Shown piece after piece: positions 1-11,693 of a stretch of DNA of 64,000 nt. The position numbers were made by a program, and so were the translations under genes. The notes under the pieces are model-generated. The model searched no databases and was not told the origin of the DNA. It saw nothing but the letters and a program-made list of their open reading frames with translations. The stretch's first letter is position 1. Every line of letters begins with the position of its first letter. Source of the stretch: Armillaria gallica (taxonomy: Eukaryota > Basidiomycota > Agaricomycetes > Agaricales > Physalacriaceae); assembly GCA_037576215.1 (NCBI GenBank), contig JBANDB010000013.1, positions 744,001-808,000 on the forward strand. Reading direction: 5' to 3'.

Positions 1-357
1 ACCGAGGCCAGCTCTCGTGGAAGCATACTCGTCATCACGGTGACCTCTATGCTACCGACTCGGACAATATATTTTCGACATCTGTATCATTCACTAGCTC
101 CCTCGGTAAATGAACCCGAAGCTTCAAAATTGCGCCTAAAGACTTCGATGTTGCCCAGTACGGCAAGCCTTCAGATCTATTTTTAATTTTTGACGTATTG
201 TCCGACTCGGGCTGATTGAGTTATTTTGGTCTCGTGGACGGGGACATGTGGACATCAGCTGGCGACGTCGTCCTAAAGACGATAAAAGCATCGTAGCTCA
301 AGTACACCAGGACACCACCACTCAACTTCTCCTCCATCTTCTACTGTTTCAACTGCT
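1..357. other. Upstream intergenic, no gene seen
   Basis: No open frame here joins a recognisable family. The stretch just before position 358 should hold the promoter of the FAD monooxygenase, but I see no clear TATA or CCAAT element. A 102-residue antisense frame at 273-581 overlaps the monooxygenase exons and is treated as a shadow. Confidence 0.4.
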
Positions 358-2475
358 ATGACAGACACCGTTCTCATCGTTTGTTTCTTCTTTGCCCGCC
401 CTGTACATCGATGGCTGATGCACTTACAAGGTTGGCGCAGGACCTTCAGGCCTCGTCCTTGCTCTTTCTCTGATAAAGAATGGCGTACCCGTACGAATAA
501 TCGACAAGGAACGCTCAAACTACAAAGTCGGTCAAAAGGGCTCTGGCGTTCACGTACGTTGTGCAGTTTCCCAAACCTCAAGGCGGCTGATTGAGTGTTT
601 CTTTACTAGCCGCGGACCATGGAGGTATACAAACTCCTAGGTGTTCTTCCCGATATACTTGAAGAGTCTGGGGTCTCGCATCCTCTCACAATGTACGATT
701 CGGATGGTGTCAGCATCAAAGTACGAATGCCAATGTCCGAGGAGTTGGAGAGTACTCCCGATCGTCCTATCGTCAGTTTCCTTCAACGCATCATTTCAAT
801 GACTTATCTCATCATGCGTTGTTAGATTAATCCTATCCTCCTCGGTCAAGATGCGCACGAAGAAATCCTGCGTAACTATCTTGCAAAGTTTGGCTGCGTT
901 GTCGAAACCGGGACGGAACTGGTGTCGTTCGAACAAAGCCCTGACCGTGTCACTGCCCATCTCTTGAAATGGAATGATGCCAACGAGCAGGTTCCTGAGA
1001 CTGCGGAGGTCGCTTGGCTGATTGGCACAGACGGCGGGAAGAGCACCGTGCGTAAACAGTTGGGACTCACGTTCATGGGAGAGACAAAGGCGGCGGAGCG
1101 ATGGGTTGTAGGTGACATTCAAATCAACAACTCACCATTAGACCAATCCGTAAGCTGCTTCTTATTTCATGCATCCATTTGACGAACCATGTGCAGGCCT
1201 GGCATGTATGGGGAGATGCTTCTAGCCGAACGTATGATGCAGTTACCTCTCCACTTAAGATTTTCCCACTCAATGTACTTCCGATAGGGTATCTCTGCGA
1301 CCATACTTGAAGCCAGGAGACGACAGGTACTACATTATCGCCGCGGGTCCTGATCTCAATCGCGAAAGAATGGCCTCTGGCCGCGAAGGCTTCATCGAAG
1401 AGTTCCGTGAAATCAGCAAGCGCAATGATATCAACTTTGGCAAAGTGATCTTCCTTTCTCAGTTCCAGTACGCTCATTCAAATTGATCTTGAATATTCCT
1501 AAATCTGATTTCATATTCCTTTTAGAGTTAACGTCCGGATGGTGAACAAATTCGGAGTAGGACGGGTGTTTGTTGCTGGAGGTATGTTCTCGCTTCATCG
1601 TATCTCTGTGCTTCGGATCTGATAGTGATTATAATTAGATGCCGCACACGTCCATAGTCCTACCGGCGGCCAAGTTCGTATCTGCTATTGTATCCGAATT
1701 CGAATCCGTACTAATAATACATTCATCAGGGTATCAACACCGGCGTATTAGACGCAGTGAGTACCCATCTCAATGAATGCCATGACTTTCCTCACAACAC
1801 CACCAGAACAACCTCGCATGGAAACTCGCCCTTGTACGCAAACACCTCGCCCCTCCCTCCCTCCTCGAGACGTACAACGCCGAACGCCTCCCCGTCGTCG
1901 CGGCCATGCTCGAATGCACCACCGAGCTCTTCAACAAGACCTTCACACGCGCCGACGACAACCACACTGGGTGGTTCAGGGGGTACATCCTGCGCCAGTT
2001 TGGCGTCACGTATCGCGGGAGCCCGATTGTCGTCGACGAGACGAACCCGGGGGATGAGGCGGTGGACCCGTATAGGTCTGGCCTCGATGGACGCGTTCAG
2101 GGTGGGGACAGGGCCCCTGAGGCGCCGGGGTTGGTGGGGGCCGACGGGGGTAAGGTTGCGCTGTTTGACAGCTTTGGACCTGCGCACCATACGGTGCTTG
2201 TGTTTTCGGATGATGTGAAGGTGCATGTGGGGGTTCTGGATACGCTGAAATCATATTCATCGGCCCTGGTGAAGCATATCATCATTCTGCCGAAGAACTC
2301 TGCAGTTAATGCGGAGGGTGATATACTGAGGGACGAGGAGGGGTATGCTTTCAAGCACTATAATATCCCGGAGGGTACAAGTCTTGTCGTGGTGGTTCGA
2401 CCTGATGGGGTGGTTGGGGCGCGTCTGAATGCTGCGGAAGGACTGAAGCTTTACTTCCAGCCTATCTTCTTGTAG
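358..2475 (+). CDS. FAD-dependent aromatic-ring monooxygenase, phenol hydroxylase-like, 10 exons
   Basis: Splicing gives one frame of 543 residues. Exons: 358-378, 431-553, 610-771, 826-1149, 1197-1231, 1288-1467, 1526-1581, 1639-1673, 1730-1756, 1807-2475; every intron is GT-AG and 47-58 nt. The FAD Rossmann motif VGAGPSG is at residues 8-14, the mid-protein DG motif in LIGTDGGKSTVRKQLG near 167-182, and the second flavin motif AGDAAHVHSPTGGQ near 299-312. This order is that of the FAD_binding_3 class A flavoprotein monooxygenases, which use NAD(P)H and O2 to hydroxylate phenolic or polyketide rings. The last exon resembles the thioredoxin-like C-terminal part of phenol hydroxylases. The substrate cannot be read from sequence. 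No lesion is seen, so it is probably functional. The first exon codes only seven residues, and the start is fixed by its splice into GAGPSG. Confidence 0.9.
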
Positions 2476-2772
2476 GCGCCAAGACTAATACATGACATTT
2501 CTGTATCATTTATTCCAAATTTTATCTCCATTGTATCGTATTTACATGCAGTTGCCCAAGTCATAATATTAAAAGCTGCTGGTCGTCGACGTAAAGAGGG
2601 ACATCCTTATAGAAATACACAAGCCCTGGAAACGGACTAAAAATTACCTATGTTATTGCTATGTACTAAAATGCGATTGCGGGCGTGACTGTGTGAGTGC
2701 GTATGTGTGTGTGAAGGGTATACGGTTAAGTAGTGATAAAAAACGAGCGGTAAGAAAGCAAGAAAATATCAT
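2476..2772. other. Convergent intergenic region
   Basis: AT-rich spacer between two genes that converge. It should contain the 3' ends of both transcripts. An AATATTAAAAG stretch near 2565 is a possible polyadenylation-type signal for the upstream gene, but fungal signals are too degenerate to assign. Confidence 0.4.
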
Positions 2773-4590
2773 TCATATTGATTCCTCTTCGCCTCTATCT
2801 ACCCTCCTCGGTAGAATTGGTCTTGAATAATCCATATGGTCTCTGAAACTCGTGACACTCTCCGTTTGATCGAGGCCGACTAGCGGATGAAGCAGACCTT
2901 CAGGCGCGCGCATACCAAACGCAGGAACCTGCATCGGTGGGGGAGGCCACGACGAAGAGCTCTGAACAGCATAAGCCGGAGCAGGGGGTTCGAGGGGAAG
3001 TGGTGGTGGGTTGAGCAACGAACTGGGATAAGTGGAAGATACTGGAGAAATCGGCGAAGTCGGGGGTAACTGGATTGTTGAAGGTATCCTTGGAACTGGG
3101 GGTATGACGAGTTCTGATACTTGAGCAGACCTCCTCGTACGTAATCGGTTGAGAAATTCTTCATCAGATAGTGGTGCTTCTTCCGCCCGCATGTGCTTTC
3201 CTACTGAGGACGACCTCGATCGCGTGAGGAGGACATGGCTCGAAGATTCAATGGAGGAATGACCATGCGAGGACGGCGCCAACCCTTCTGATGAGGGTGG
3301 TGAACGACCCATCTCTCGCGGATCAATGTAAGGGATCTGGCCAGAGGATACCCGATGTCCAACCGTGCTCGTTGCCGTAATAGTAGCACCAAGGCTGCTA
3401 TCGTCGTCACCCGCAAGCGGGGGCCGCCATGACGGCACAAACTGGGGTTGCTCGGTCGATGGCTCTGAAGCTGACCGCCGGTATCTACGACATAGGAAGA
3501 ATACTCCGATTGCTATGAGGACAACGACGACCGCGGCAGAGACAGCAACACCAATAACGGCGCCTGTATTGCGCGAGAGACTATTTCCTCCATCTGGACC
3601 GTCAGTACTGAGTAGACCCGTAGAAGTAGTGGTTGTAGTTGAGACAAATGACTGCAAGGGACTAGCGCTGGTGGGAGAAGCAGTGGTACTAGAAAATTTC
3701 GTGACAGTCTCGGATTCGGTTACCCAAGACGTGCTCACAACCGTATACCATGATGTCGTTGGGTTTGGCCAGTAAGTCGATGGCGAGGCCCACGAATACG
3801 AGGTGGGTGACGAGGAAATGGTATATGTGCTTGACGTAGTAAAGGGCGGAGTGTACGTTGATGAAGATGAGGTAGAGAAGGACGACTCAGAAGGGGACTC
3901 GCTGGAAGTCGTATAAGATGAAGTTGAGTTCGACGTTGTGGAAGAAATCGCCGATGACGACCTATCTAAGGGTAAGTATAAGCGTGTAAATAGGATAAAC
4001 CGCGTACGAAGCATTGGATGTCGATGACGACTCGGACGAAGTACTGCTCGTATCAATCACCGAAGCATCCGATGAAGTAGTCGTAGCCGACGTCACATCG
4101 TTCGTGGTGTCAGTCGTCGTCGGCGTCGGTAATATGGTAATGCTAATCCACGTGGGTTCACTGCGTCCAAGTCAATGCACAGTACGCCAACAAGACGAAT
4201 CGGTATACCTTGTCGGCGTCATCACCTGCCGCCCAAGCACGTTGCATTCTTGCCAAGTCGGGGTCAAAGCCTCTGGACGTTGCTTCATCATACAATACGG
4301 TGTCCTCGTAGCCAAAACAATGTCCGTGAAAGACGAAAGGTGTGCCGCTGCGACGGGAGTGACACCAATTGTTACGTCCAGCGGTATGTATATAGATCTA
4401 TATCGCCGTTGTCAATGAATAGACGTAATACAGGAAAAAACGCAACGTACTCCGTGCCCATTGCCTGCTCCCTCGCTGGCTCTCGTCGTAGTTGATTCAT
4501 GAGTCTTGAGTGAGTTGTCTTGGACGGTGAATCCTGGATCTGTGAAACAGAAGGACGACCCCAGGCTCGGTGCGACACATTTTCCATCAA
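2773..4590 (-). CDS. Ser/Thr-rich single-pass membrane protein with proline-rich cytoplasmic tail
   Basis: Four exons join in phase: 4590(?)-4451, 4397-4209, 4160-4008, 3961-2773, with GT-AG introns of 53, 48 and 46 nt. The total from the ATG at 4590 would be 556 residues, but the 5' end is uncertain because that N-terminus lacks a clear signal peptide and a further upstream exon is possible. The second exon carries spaced cysteines (TPYC, WQECNV). Next comes a long low-complexity Ser/Thr run, then a hydrophobic segment (GAVIGVAVSAAVVVVLIAIG, coded near 3564-3490) followed by the stop-transfer cluster CRRYRR, then a Ser- and Pro-rich tail. This architecture is common in fungal cell-wall sensor or mucin-like plasma-membrane proteins. 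I do not see a WSC domain, so no specific family is claimed. Confidence 0.7.
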
Positions 4591-6880
4591 GTAAGGTCTC
4601 GAACCGATCTGATCCAGTACTGCGAGTATTGTCGTAAAGGAAAGAAGAAGAAAAAGAAAAAAGTAGAGACAGTAGGACAGAGCAATTCAATTGCTCTGTC
4701 GTTTTCAAGTCGGTCGGCAAGAGGGAATGAAGGCAAATAAGGGCCCGGACCTCCCCGTCAAATTTAATAGGCGATGGCAGCAAGCATGGTGGACGTCAGT
4801 GGCAGAGCCGTAATAACAAGGGCCCGATGTTTCTGCGCTCCTTTTTCGGCTAGATCCCCGAAAATTGGCCGTCCAAATTGGGTCAAAATCTTCTTTTCTC
4901 CACTACAACGTCCCAGAATATGATGTTTTATTCAATCTGTCTCTATTCCGGAAAGAAATACAATGAATGGAAGGGAACCAACACCGGAAGACCGGGGGCT
5001 CGGCGGGATTAGATAGGCCGCCTTGGTGCGCCTGAGCTGCGCCTCCACGCGCCTTTACTGCGTGCCGCCCGGGCCCCGTCTCTCCGAAAAGTCTGAAGGA
5101 AAGACAGCGTTTCAGAGCCTCTACAGAGAAAGTAAAAAAGCTTCTGTGTCTCCAGAAGACTCCCCTTCTCGCTAACAAGAAGCGAGCCAGTGTGCGGCAA
5201 TGTCGGCCATGAGGCATTAATGTGGTGAGAGACTGTTGCTTTCGCCTTCAACAATACAGGTCAGCGAGCCATTCCTGAGACTGACTTGAGACTTGACTTA
5301 CTCAAAAATTTTGGTTGAAAAATACGACCTACCGTAGCAGGTACCGGGCATAAACGAGACCAGTAAAGCGCTATGTCTCTTAGTTTCCATTGGCCGGAGG
5401 TGCTACAGAAGTCGGACAAGAGACTTTGTGTTTCTCCCGCGCAAAGATCTCAGTTCGGTCTCACCTCCTGCGCCAGGAGCACCCACGTCAAGCGTGGAGC
5501 CAAACGCCGAAGAATTCGAAGCAACCAGGACTTATAATTAGTGACCACTTACGCACGAAAAAACAAAGCCTAAGAGTCATGAATGCGGACTTTAGCAGGG
5601 TGTGTGAACGATGAGTCGTATGTCGAGGCATACGGTTAAACGGTCTAGTCAGAAATCGACTTTGATGTTTACGGAATATTAAGGCGGCCCAGGAAGACGC
5701 CACGCCGAATGAGTACGACGTCCATGAGCACTAGAGCCGCGGTATGCTCGTCCAACTCAGCTTCTCCTTCAAAGGACAATAGATTCATGGCACACGAACG
5801 TCACTTCAGCATTATTTCTGACTGGAAGAGACCACTCACGGTTAAATCGCGCCACATTGTAAAAGTTTGAGATATTAGTTGAGCCAACGACAGACTTAGC
5901 TTCGGAAAGGTAGTGGGCAGGCAATGCAGGCAGGCAGAAGGCAGCGGGAGCGCATGGAGCACCCTCGTGACAAGCTTTAGTACTATCAGGAATCTAAGCC
6001 AACTTGGCTAAGCTGATGAAAATCACTAATGCGTAGTAGTGCAGCGCCGAAACAGTCTGCCCTCCGATTTGGAGGTACTTCGACCGCGATATGAACTAGC
6101 CAAGGTACAGCCGCAAAGGACCTATATAGAGTATGGCTGTCCCAGTTGCTAAGGTAGAGAGCAGATCTGTCAAGAGGAACATGCATGCGTATGAGAGCGA
6201 ATCAATCAAGTGATAAAACTGAATGTAAAGATGAGATCCATTTCCCAGAAATGAAAGAATCATGGATCGATTCAGCCGCAATACGGAGCCGCTGTTGATG
6301 CTCATCAGACAGGACATAGTACCTAGATGTGGACAGCGCAAAGAGACGTCACCGAAAGCCCGAGTCTGCCTAGGAAACAGTATGTCGGGTCACTACTTAG
6401 CAAAGAACTCGATTGATTCGACACTTCAGGCTCTGAAGTACCATAACGAGGACATGGGGACGGTGAAAGCCTACCTTCCATAGCAAGGAAGACGCCTCCG
6501 AGTCGAAGTTGTTGGAGATAGAACTTCGATAGAACGAACTTGCCGTCATGTCGGCTTTCGCACTGACCGGACTTCGATTCTGCCAGTATCTTATGGGAAT
6601 ATTATAAAGGGAATGAAACCACTGCGGCCCCTCTACTTGGGCCAAGGCCGCGGGATTTGATACTATCGCTTTCGTAGGAGGAGCGGGAGAAGGATGTTCC
6701 ATCGGACCCAAATTTGGACTCTGTGATTCCACGATCACGTGCTTGAGATCGACTTGAGATCGAGAAAATTGAACGAGCCCGCTGCCCAACACTAGTGCAG
6801 CCAACAGTACTAGTCACTAGCCCAGGTTTCTCGACAAAGGGATCTTTAGTATCTAAAGACTAATTTCTTCTTTTCCCTAT
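4591..6880. other. Gene-poor stretch, nothing recognised
   Basis: Only short overlapping frames are present on both strands. The longest, 6397-6804 on the minus strand (135 residues), has no recognisable motif or splice continuation. No terminal inverted repeats or tandem repeats were noticed. It may contain the 5' region of the Ser/Thr-rich gene at its left end. Confidence 0.4.
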
Positions 6881-6944
6881 GTGGGTCCTAGGCATCAGTC
6901 GCAAACATACACCTCTTTGAGCAACTGCTCTGCGAGGAGTACGT

Positions 6945-7930
6945 CACAAGGCCGCATTCTTTATGATCCATACATGGCAGCACATTTCGAGGACCGCGTT
7001 CTTCTACCCGTCGGCACATTCTTCGCGACGATTCTCCACTTGCATGGTGCTACGTTCTCAATTTGACGTCACTAAGAGTGACGCTTCTTTCGCAATTCTT
7101 GCAGGGGAATATAGCAATATATGTACTGGTACAAATCCGCGTCAAGTGCACAACGATCTGTGTGAAAGAGCCATTGAAGCTCTCAAGGCGATAGGTGTAT
7201 CCACAAGCTCAACACTGCTAGACTGTGTCGTTCGTGTGCAAGGGTTGGATAACACTCGACACGTCAGATACCGTGTTCTTTGCACCGGAAGGTGAAGATC
7301 ATCCTTTTCTTTTTTTGTCTCTGATAATTCGTCCAACAGCTGCCGCACATGCTGGCGGAGTACACGATAGTCAGAAGCGGCCATCAGAAGGAGACAGTGG
7401 ATACAACGGTCCCATCAACTAAGCTCGTTCAGTATATGCGAAGCACGAAAGAAAGCGGAGTCTGAGGTGTCGAAGACGAAAGAAACGCCGCAGGAGGACG
7501 TGAAGGATGAAGGACAAGTCTGCTGAGCACTGGTTAAGAGTCCGTCTCCGCTGTGCGCAGCGTGCCTTGCAGATCCTCTCAAGCACCGGATTTCGTACCC
7601 GCTGTATCGGGATGCTTTTGATGTCAAAACGAGCGCAGCCTCTTTATGACAGATCTTCTATTGTTGTTTGCGAACCGGTAAACGTCATGGATGAGCGCCG
7701 GATGCTTTCATCGCCGGATTCCTTTCTCCGCACTCGGCAGCGGGGTCCTCTTTGCAATATCAGCTCTCATATCTGGGCAAGCTCAAGACGCACCCGATTG
7801 CAGAGGGACGATTAGAAAGGGACCAAATCTTTCACTAGAAAAGGAGAGACAGAAGATCGCGGTGACCCTTGGACTGATCATCTCTGGATACCAATTTATC
7901 GTTGGATGCGACAGCAAAGTAGCGCAGTAA
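6945..7930 (+). pseudogene. Decayed FunK1-like kinase N-terminal fragment
   Basis: Short segments in shifting frames match in order the better preserved fragment at 23377-24187: ILYDPYMAAHFEDRVLLPVG near 6955-7015 corresponds to DLYDPDLAADLQSRIFVPPD. The RCAQRALQILSS and SIVVCEP segments near 7550-7680 correspond to RCASIARHILSM and SVIITSE. Several frame changes and stops separate them, and no continuous frame can be spliced. Divergence from the 23-kb copy is high, so this is an older paralogue rather than a recent block duplicate. Whether it was ever part of a full kinase gene here is not visible. Confidence 0.45.
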
Positions 7931-8035
7931 TTGGAATAACAGGCGGCTTGTGGTCAAGATCTGTTGGCTAGAAGCATCTCACGCATCTGAGGTGGATTTT
8001 GTCCATCGGAACATATATACAAACACAGACCCAAA

Positions 8036-9156
8036 CTACGAGATAAAATGGCAACGAATATGTACAGTCATCGGCGACTGTCCCGCGGTGGAGATGTGGT
8101 CCCAGGAGACGAAAACGGGATCGCTCGGATGAGTACAGCACATAGGAGGTTTGATCTTTCCCCAAGGGTTTCCAGGATTACGCGAAGCCTGAGGGTCGAC
8201 TTCAAAGTGGAACTGTGCCAGTGTTAGTGTTGATGTAGTCAGAAGATCGAGTGACACATTTACAGTATGCGGAAAAATGCCATGGCACTTGCGAGGCCGC
8301 CCAAGGAGGACACACCAAACATATTGCGAGGAGTCTACCGTGGATGTAACTGAAATATAGCCACATGTCAGTCCGTTGAGTTCGTATACCGTAACCTAGG
8401 AAAATCCCCTCACCGAGTGCTAGGTGCTTTTGGATATAGGGGTGACGATCTCTGAACACATCCGTAATCGCCGTTTGGTGCGTACGCAACCAGATCTTCA
8501 AATTATTTCCTACAAGTTCCCGGGAAATTGCACGCCCGAGCCAAAGATAGAGAACCTGCTCTGTGTCGAATGGCAGGGGAATACTATATACTCCGTTTCT
8601 CTCAGGTACAGATAGATATTTACAACAAAGAAACACGCACGATATTCCCTTGATCCAAGCTCCAATCTTGCGCAGGACGCCCCACGCAGAGGGAGTGACC
8701 AGCTTTGTCCCACGCGTCTGGAGGATAGAGGGTATGTGGTGAATTCTTGGTTCCATCGAAGTTGCCGGATCAAGGGCATTGAACAACACGACAAATTTCT
8801 TCGAGAAGGGATCGATATACCCCACAGACCCCAGAGGAATGACCTGTTCAAACATGGGAATATACCGCCCGTGCCGATAGTAATAAGCTGAATAATTGGA
8901 GTTGATTGCAGAAGACTTGGATATACAATGACATACGATGCGACTTTCCAATCAAAGACGACCAGGGCCCCTGTTCACCGAACATGACACGAGACAAGAA
9001 TTCCTGCCCTACATCCTGCTTTGGATAATCACACATTGCCCATGTGAGGGAGGGGACCGGAATATCAACCTCTAAATCTGTGGTCAGCGAAACTAGACGC
9101 TTCCATTCGACGAGAGGGGCTAAGAGTTGTGTCACTATCACGGCCGTGCATCCCAT
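8036..9156 (-). CDS. Conserved basidiomycete protein of unknown function (YYYRHG...SVGYIDP type), 3 exons
   Basis: Exons 9156-8937, 8887-8414 and 8349-8036 join in phase (introns 49 and 64 nt, GT-AG) to 335 residues. The first junction creates the block PYYYRHGRYIPMFE, followed by IPLGSVGYIDPFSKKFVVLF and NALDPATSMEPR. I recall this pattern from hypothetical proteins of many mushroom genomes but know no assigned activity. The C-terminus, restored only by the second splice, runs from VTSTVDSSQYVWCV to the stop at 8036. The ATG at 9156 is followed by a mildly hydrophobic N-terminus. The F-box ORF lies only 21 bp upstream on the same strand, so an F-box fusion through an unseen intron is possible. 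All junctions are intact and the gene is single-copy here. Confidence 0.7.
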
Positions 9157-9177
9157 GATGCAGAGCCGCCTGACTCG

Positions 9178-9741
9178 TCAGGCAACGATGGGTTGGTCAC
9201 AATGACAATGGAAGGGCCATTTGCTTCGGAACTGGGAGGATACCCATCGCCGGCGGTGGTATACGATGGTCAGCCTTGTTGTTTGCAGAGGAATCCAGAA
9301 GCGGGGAATGTGGACCTGAGGATCGTCGAGATAGTCTACGTAGATATGAATCCCATCTGGGGGCGTATTATTGCGGTGGAATAGCCTTCGGAGCACCGAT
9401 TCTATCCCTCTGTTAGCTGTGATGGAGGGACCGCATCCCGAATACCGAAGGGAATCCGGCACAATCATGTAATCTACCTTGAATGTTATGGTGCGGCAGA
9501 GCAAAGGTTTAGTTATTGCGAATATCGATCGGATGGTATACAGGAACCCTCCATTATAGGAGAAAGGGATGACCAGGTGCATGGAATTCGCCTCATTGAT
9601 GATGGCAGACCATTGTTTGGATACAAGGGAGCAATTTAAGAAACTTTGGACGTGTTCATCAGCCGAAGAGCCAATCCCCCGGGGTTCTGAGAGAATACAG
9701 GAGACGAGCTCAGGTGGTAGCGTCATGGAAGTTCTAGACAA
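9178..9741 (-). CDS. F-box protein (N-terminal part)
   Basis: A 187-residue frame opens with an F-box-like segment near residues 7-60: TLPPELVSCILSEP, then QSFLNCSLVSKQWSAIINEA. F-box domains bind Skp1 and tether substrates to SCF ubiquitin ligases; mushroom genomes carry large F-box families. The rest resembles the leucine-rich part usually found downstream (FKVDYMIVPDSLRYSGCGPS). The frame stops at 9178, just before the conserved unknown gene, and a full F-box/LRR protein would normally be longer, so it is either truncated or spliced onward. Two decayed paralogous fragments lie at about 13.3-13.8 and 21.7-22.1 kb on the same strand, implying this family joined the local duplications. Confidence 0.6.
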   Translation of the reverse strand: MSRTSMTLPPELVSCILSEPRGIGSSADEHVQSFLNCSLVSKQWSAIINEANSMHLVIPFSYNGGFLYTIRSIFAITKPLLCRTITFKVDYMIVPDSLRYSGCGPSITANRGIESVLRRLFHRNNTPPDGIHIYVDYLDDPQVHIPRFWIPLQTTRLTIVYHRRRWVSSQFRSKWPFHCHCDQPIVA

Positions 9742-9828
9742 GACAGTTCTGAGTTTGGCATCGGCCCGATTAAACGGTCTTGGGGCCGTACCTTGTCGAC
9801 TAGAGGAAGGTTTTATCCGATGTCATTG

Positions 9829-9962
9829 GCCCGGGCTTGAGCCTGAGCCCGGCCTGAGCCTTGCAAGGCTTAGGCTTAAGGCTCGGGCTCACGGATTTAG
9901 TACTGAGCATGAGCCTGCTCAAGCCCGACCCAAGCCTCAAAAGCCCAGCCCAGCCTGGCCTT
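9829..9962. repeat. GAGCC/AAGCC-rich low-complexity repeat
   Basis: About 130 bp built from permutations of AAGCC, GAGCC and GGCTT on both strands, for example GGGCTTGAGCCTGAGCCCGG at the left and AAGCCCAGCCCAGCCTGGCC at the right. Its units are arranged partly as inverted copies, so it could fold. It lies between the F-box ORF and the 3' end of the next minus-strand gene. No target duplication is evident. Confidence 0.6.
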
Positions 9963-10137
9963 TCACAACACTAGATGTCAAGATTTGGGAGCGCGAACGA
10001 CGACCCACAGAATAAAGCTACGACCTTGTCGGAATATGCGAGAGAGTTCAAGCAATCCGGTATTCCGGCATGCTGAGTAAAATATTGATTGGATAGAAAT
10101 TACTAGAATAAGCGTAGTTTAGTATAAATATAGGAGG

Positions 10138-10867
10138 TCAATGGGCAAACTCCCCACGAGTTTGTAACCCAAAGACTACTCGTTGGATATCCTGATCTCG
10201 CACTGTCGCTCCCTGAGGCAAGGGCTCGGGGAGCGTCAGTGTCGAGTTCATTTCGCAGGGACGCATTGACGTCTTAATGTTTTCTAGTTTTCCACCCAAA
10301 TTATCAAGGCACCCCAAAAACTGAAGAGGGCTTTTGAAACGGCGTTCAGAACAATTTTTAGTACCAGGTGTGCCTCGGTCGCGGGAGTCAAAGTGTAGCT
10401 GCCTTTCAAAATTTGGGTAGTATGACCTATTTTTAATCCGGAGAAACCCCGAGGCGATGTCCATAGCTCTCACATAGATGATGGTTTCTGCAAATCCATA
10501 GGCTGAAGGAGGAATCAAGTCGATATGACCTTTCGGAGGGTCGCCGTTCAGCCATGCGTGGTCTGCTGAGGACTTCAGCATTCGTCCCATTGCCTGTCCA
10601 AATTCTGAAATTGTGGAATCGGAGCAAGCATCGATGGCACGTAGACGGAACCATTCCGCGGGCTCAAGTGGGGGGGTGAGGAATTCTCCGCAAAGAACTG
10701 GCATGGATCGTACGAGGTTAGACTCCCTTGCTACATAGTACCCTGCTGGTAATGACAAGAAAACGTCAGAATATGAACATATAAAATGCACCAAAAGCAA
10801 GGAAATGATCATTCAGTTCTAATTCTAGTCGGCAAGGTTTCTCGATAGCTATTGCTCCTTCCGCCAT
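10138..10867 (-). CDS. Hypothetical protein, 2 exons
   Basis: Exons 10867-10792 and 10745-10138 join in phase through a 46-nt GT-AG intron, giving 227 residues. I chose the ATG at 10867 (MAEGAIAIEKPCRLELEL) because the splice extends the long downstream frame; the in-frame ATG at 10812 would read through the intron. The protein is soluble-looking with no transmembrane segment. Recognisable stretches are WFRLRAIDACSDSTISEFGQ and GHIDLIPPSAYGFAETIIYV. I do not recognise the family. The frame is clean over more than 200 codons, so it is probably real. Confidence 0.6.
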
Positions 10868-11223
10868 CTCATTCAATTGGGTCATCGAGGTCGACAACTT
10901 TAATTCAAATTCAACATCATTGGTATCTCGGCGGGAAAGCCCTCAGGATGATGCAGTCAAGATGCAGTAATGATTTTGAGTACGTATTTAAAGGCAGCGC
11001 CACCAAGGCGTCTGATTGAAACCTAGCTCGATAAAAAAAATAGGAATACCATGCTTTTGGTGGCCAAAAACTGAAACAAGACAAGGAAAGCCTACTCACT
11101 TTTCGGAGGAGTACGAGCGTCGATAATGGTGGAGCGTTGCATTGACATGGTGATTGAAGAGAGAGAGAGAAACATGGGAAACGAAGAGCTGAGTTCGAAA
11201 TCGATCTTCTGACATCGCCATAA
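10868..11223. other. Intergenic, nothing recognised
   Basis: Contains a poly-A tract near 11033 and a short GAGAGA run near 11158. The minus-strand frame 10917-11234 has a biased, unlikely composition and no splice support. Confidence 0.3.
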
Positions 11224-11630
11224 TTAGTCGACATTACACTTATTTAAAGCGTCCTTGAATGTCACGTCAATAACCTTCGAACTAGTCCCAGCATTGCAGG
11301 TTAAAGATGGAGTAATCCCTACGGGTTGGAGCTCCCACAGCAGCAGCAAATTCAGACGTGAAGTCTGCTTCGCTTTCTTGAACGTCATGAGGGTGACATC
11401 AAATCCATCCATACTAGTTGAGGTGCAGATGGAATATAGGTGACACTCCTGTTCAGCACCGACAAGCGCGCCTTCGCCTTGAGAAGGATTTTGTACATCT
11501 TCATACGCTCCTACTTTTGGATGAGCATCACTTCGCTTTCTTGCAACCGCATGGCCGAGATATCCTGAAAGTGTTGCTCCTGTATCGCTTGTTTCTTTGA
11601 CATACAAGAAGATTCCGGGCTCTGCATAGT
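11224..11630 (-). pseudogene. Unidentified gene fragment, 5' end missing
   Basis: The minus strand is open from about 11630 to the TAA at 11224. It begins in YAEPGIFLYVKETSDTGATL and ends TFKDALNKCNVD. The first part has a second, shorter copy at about 24240-24420 (GIFSYVKETRRTDTGATFSG), which shows it is conserved coding sequence and not chance. Similarity between the two copies stops at about 11630, where the 2H-phosphoesterase relic block begins, so the 5' part of this gene was probably lost at a recombination junction. No family is recognised. Confidence 0.4.
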
Positions 11631-11693
11631 ATTTTGGCTCAAAAGAACCGCCGGCTTATCGGTCCGACAGCCGAGCCTTTTTCACCAACCACG

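Noticed and set aside
1757..2260. Several overlapping frames on both strands of 79-153 residues
   Set aside because: They overlap exon 10 of the FAD monooxygenase, whose GC-rich codons open the other frames.
6397..6804. 135-residue minus-strand frame
   Set aside because: No recognised motif, no repeat support and no splice signals that extend it.
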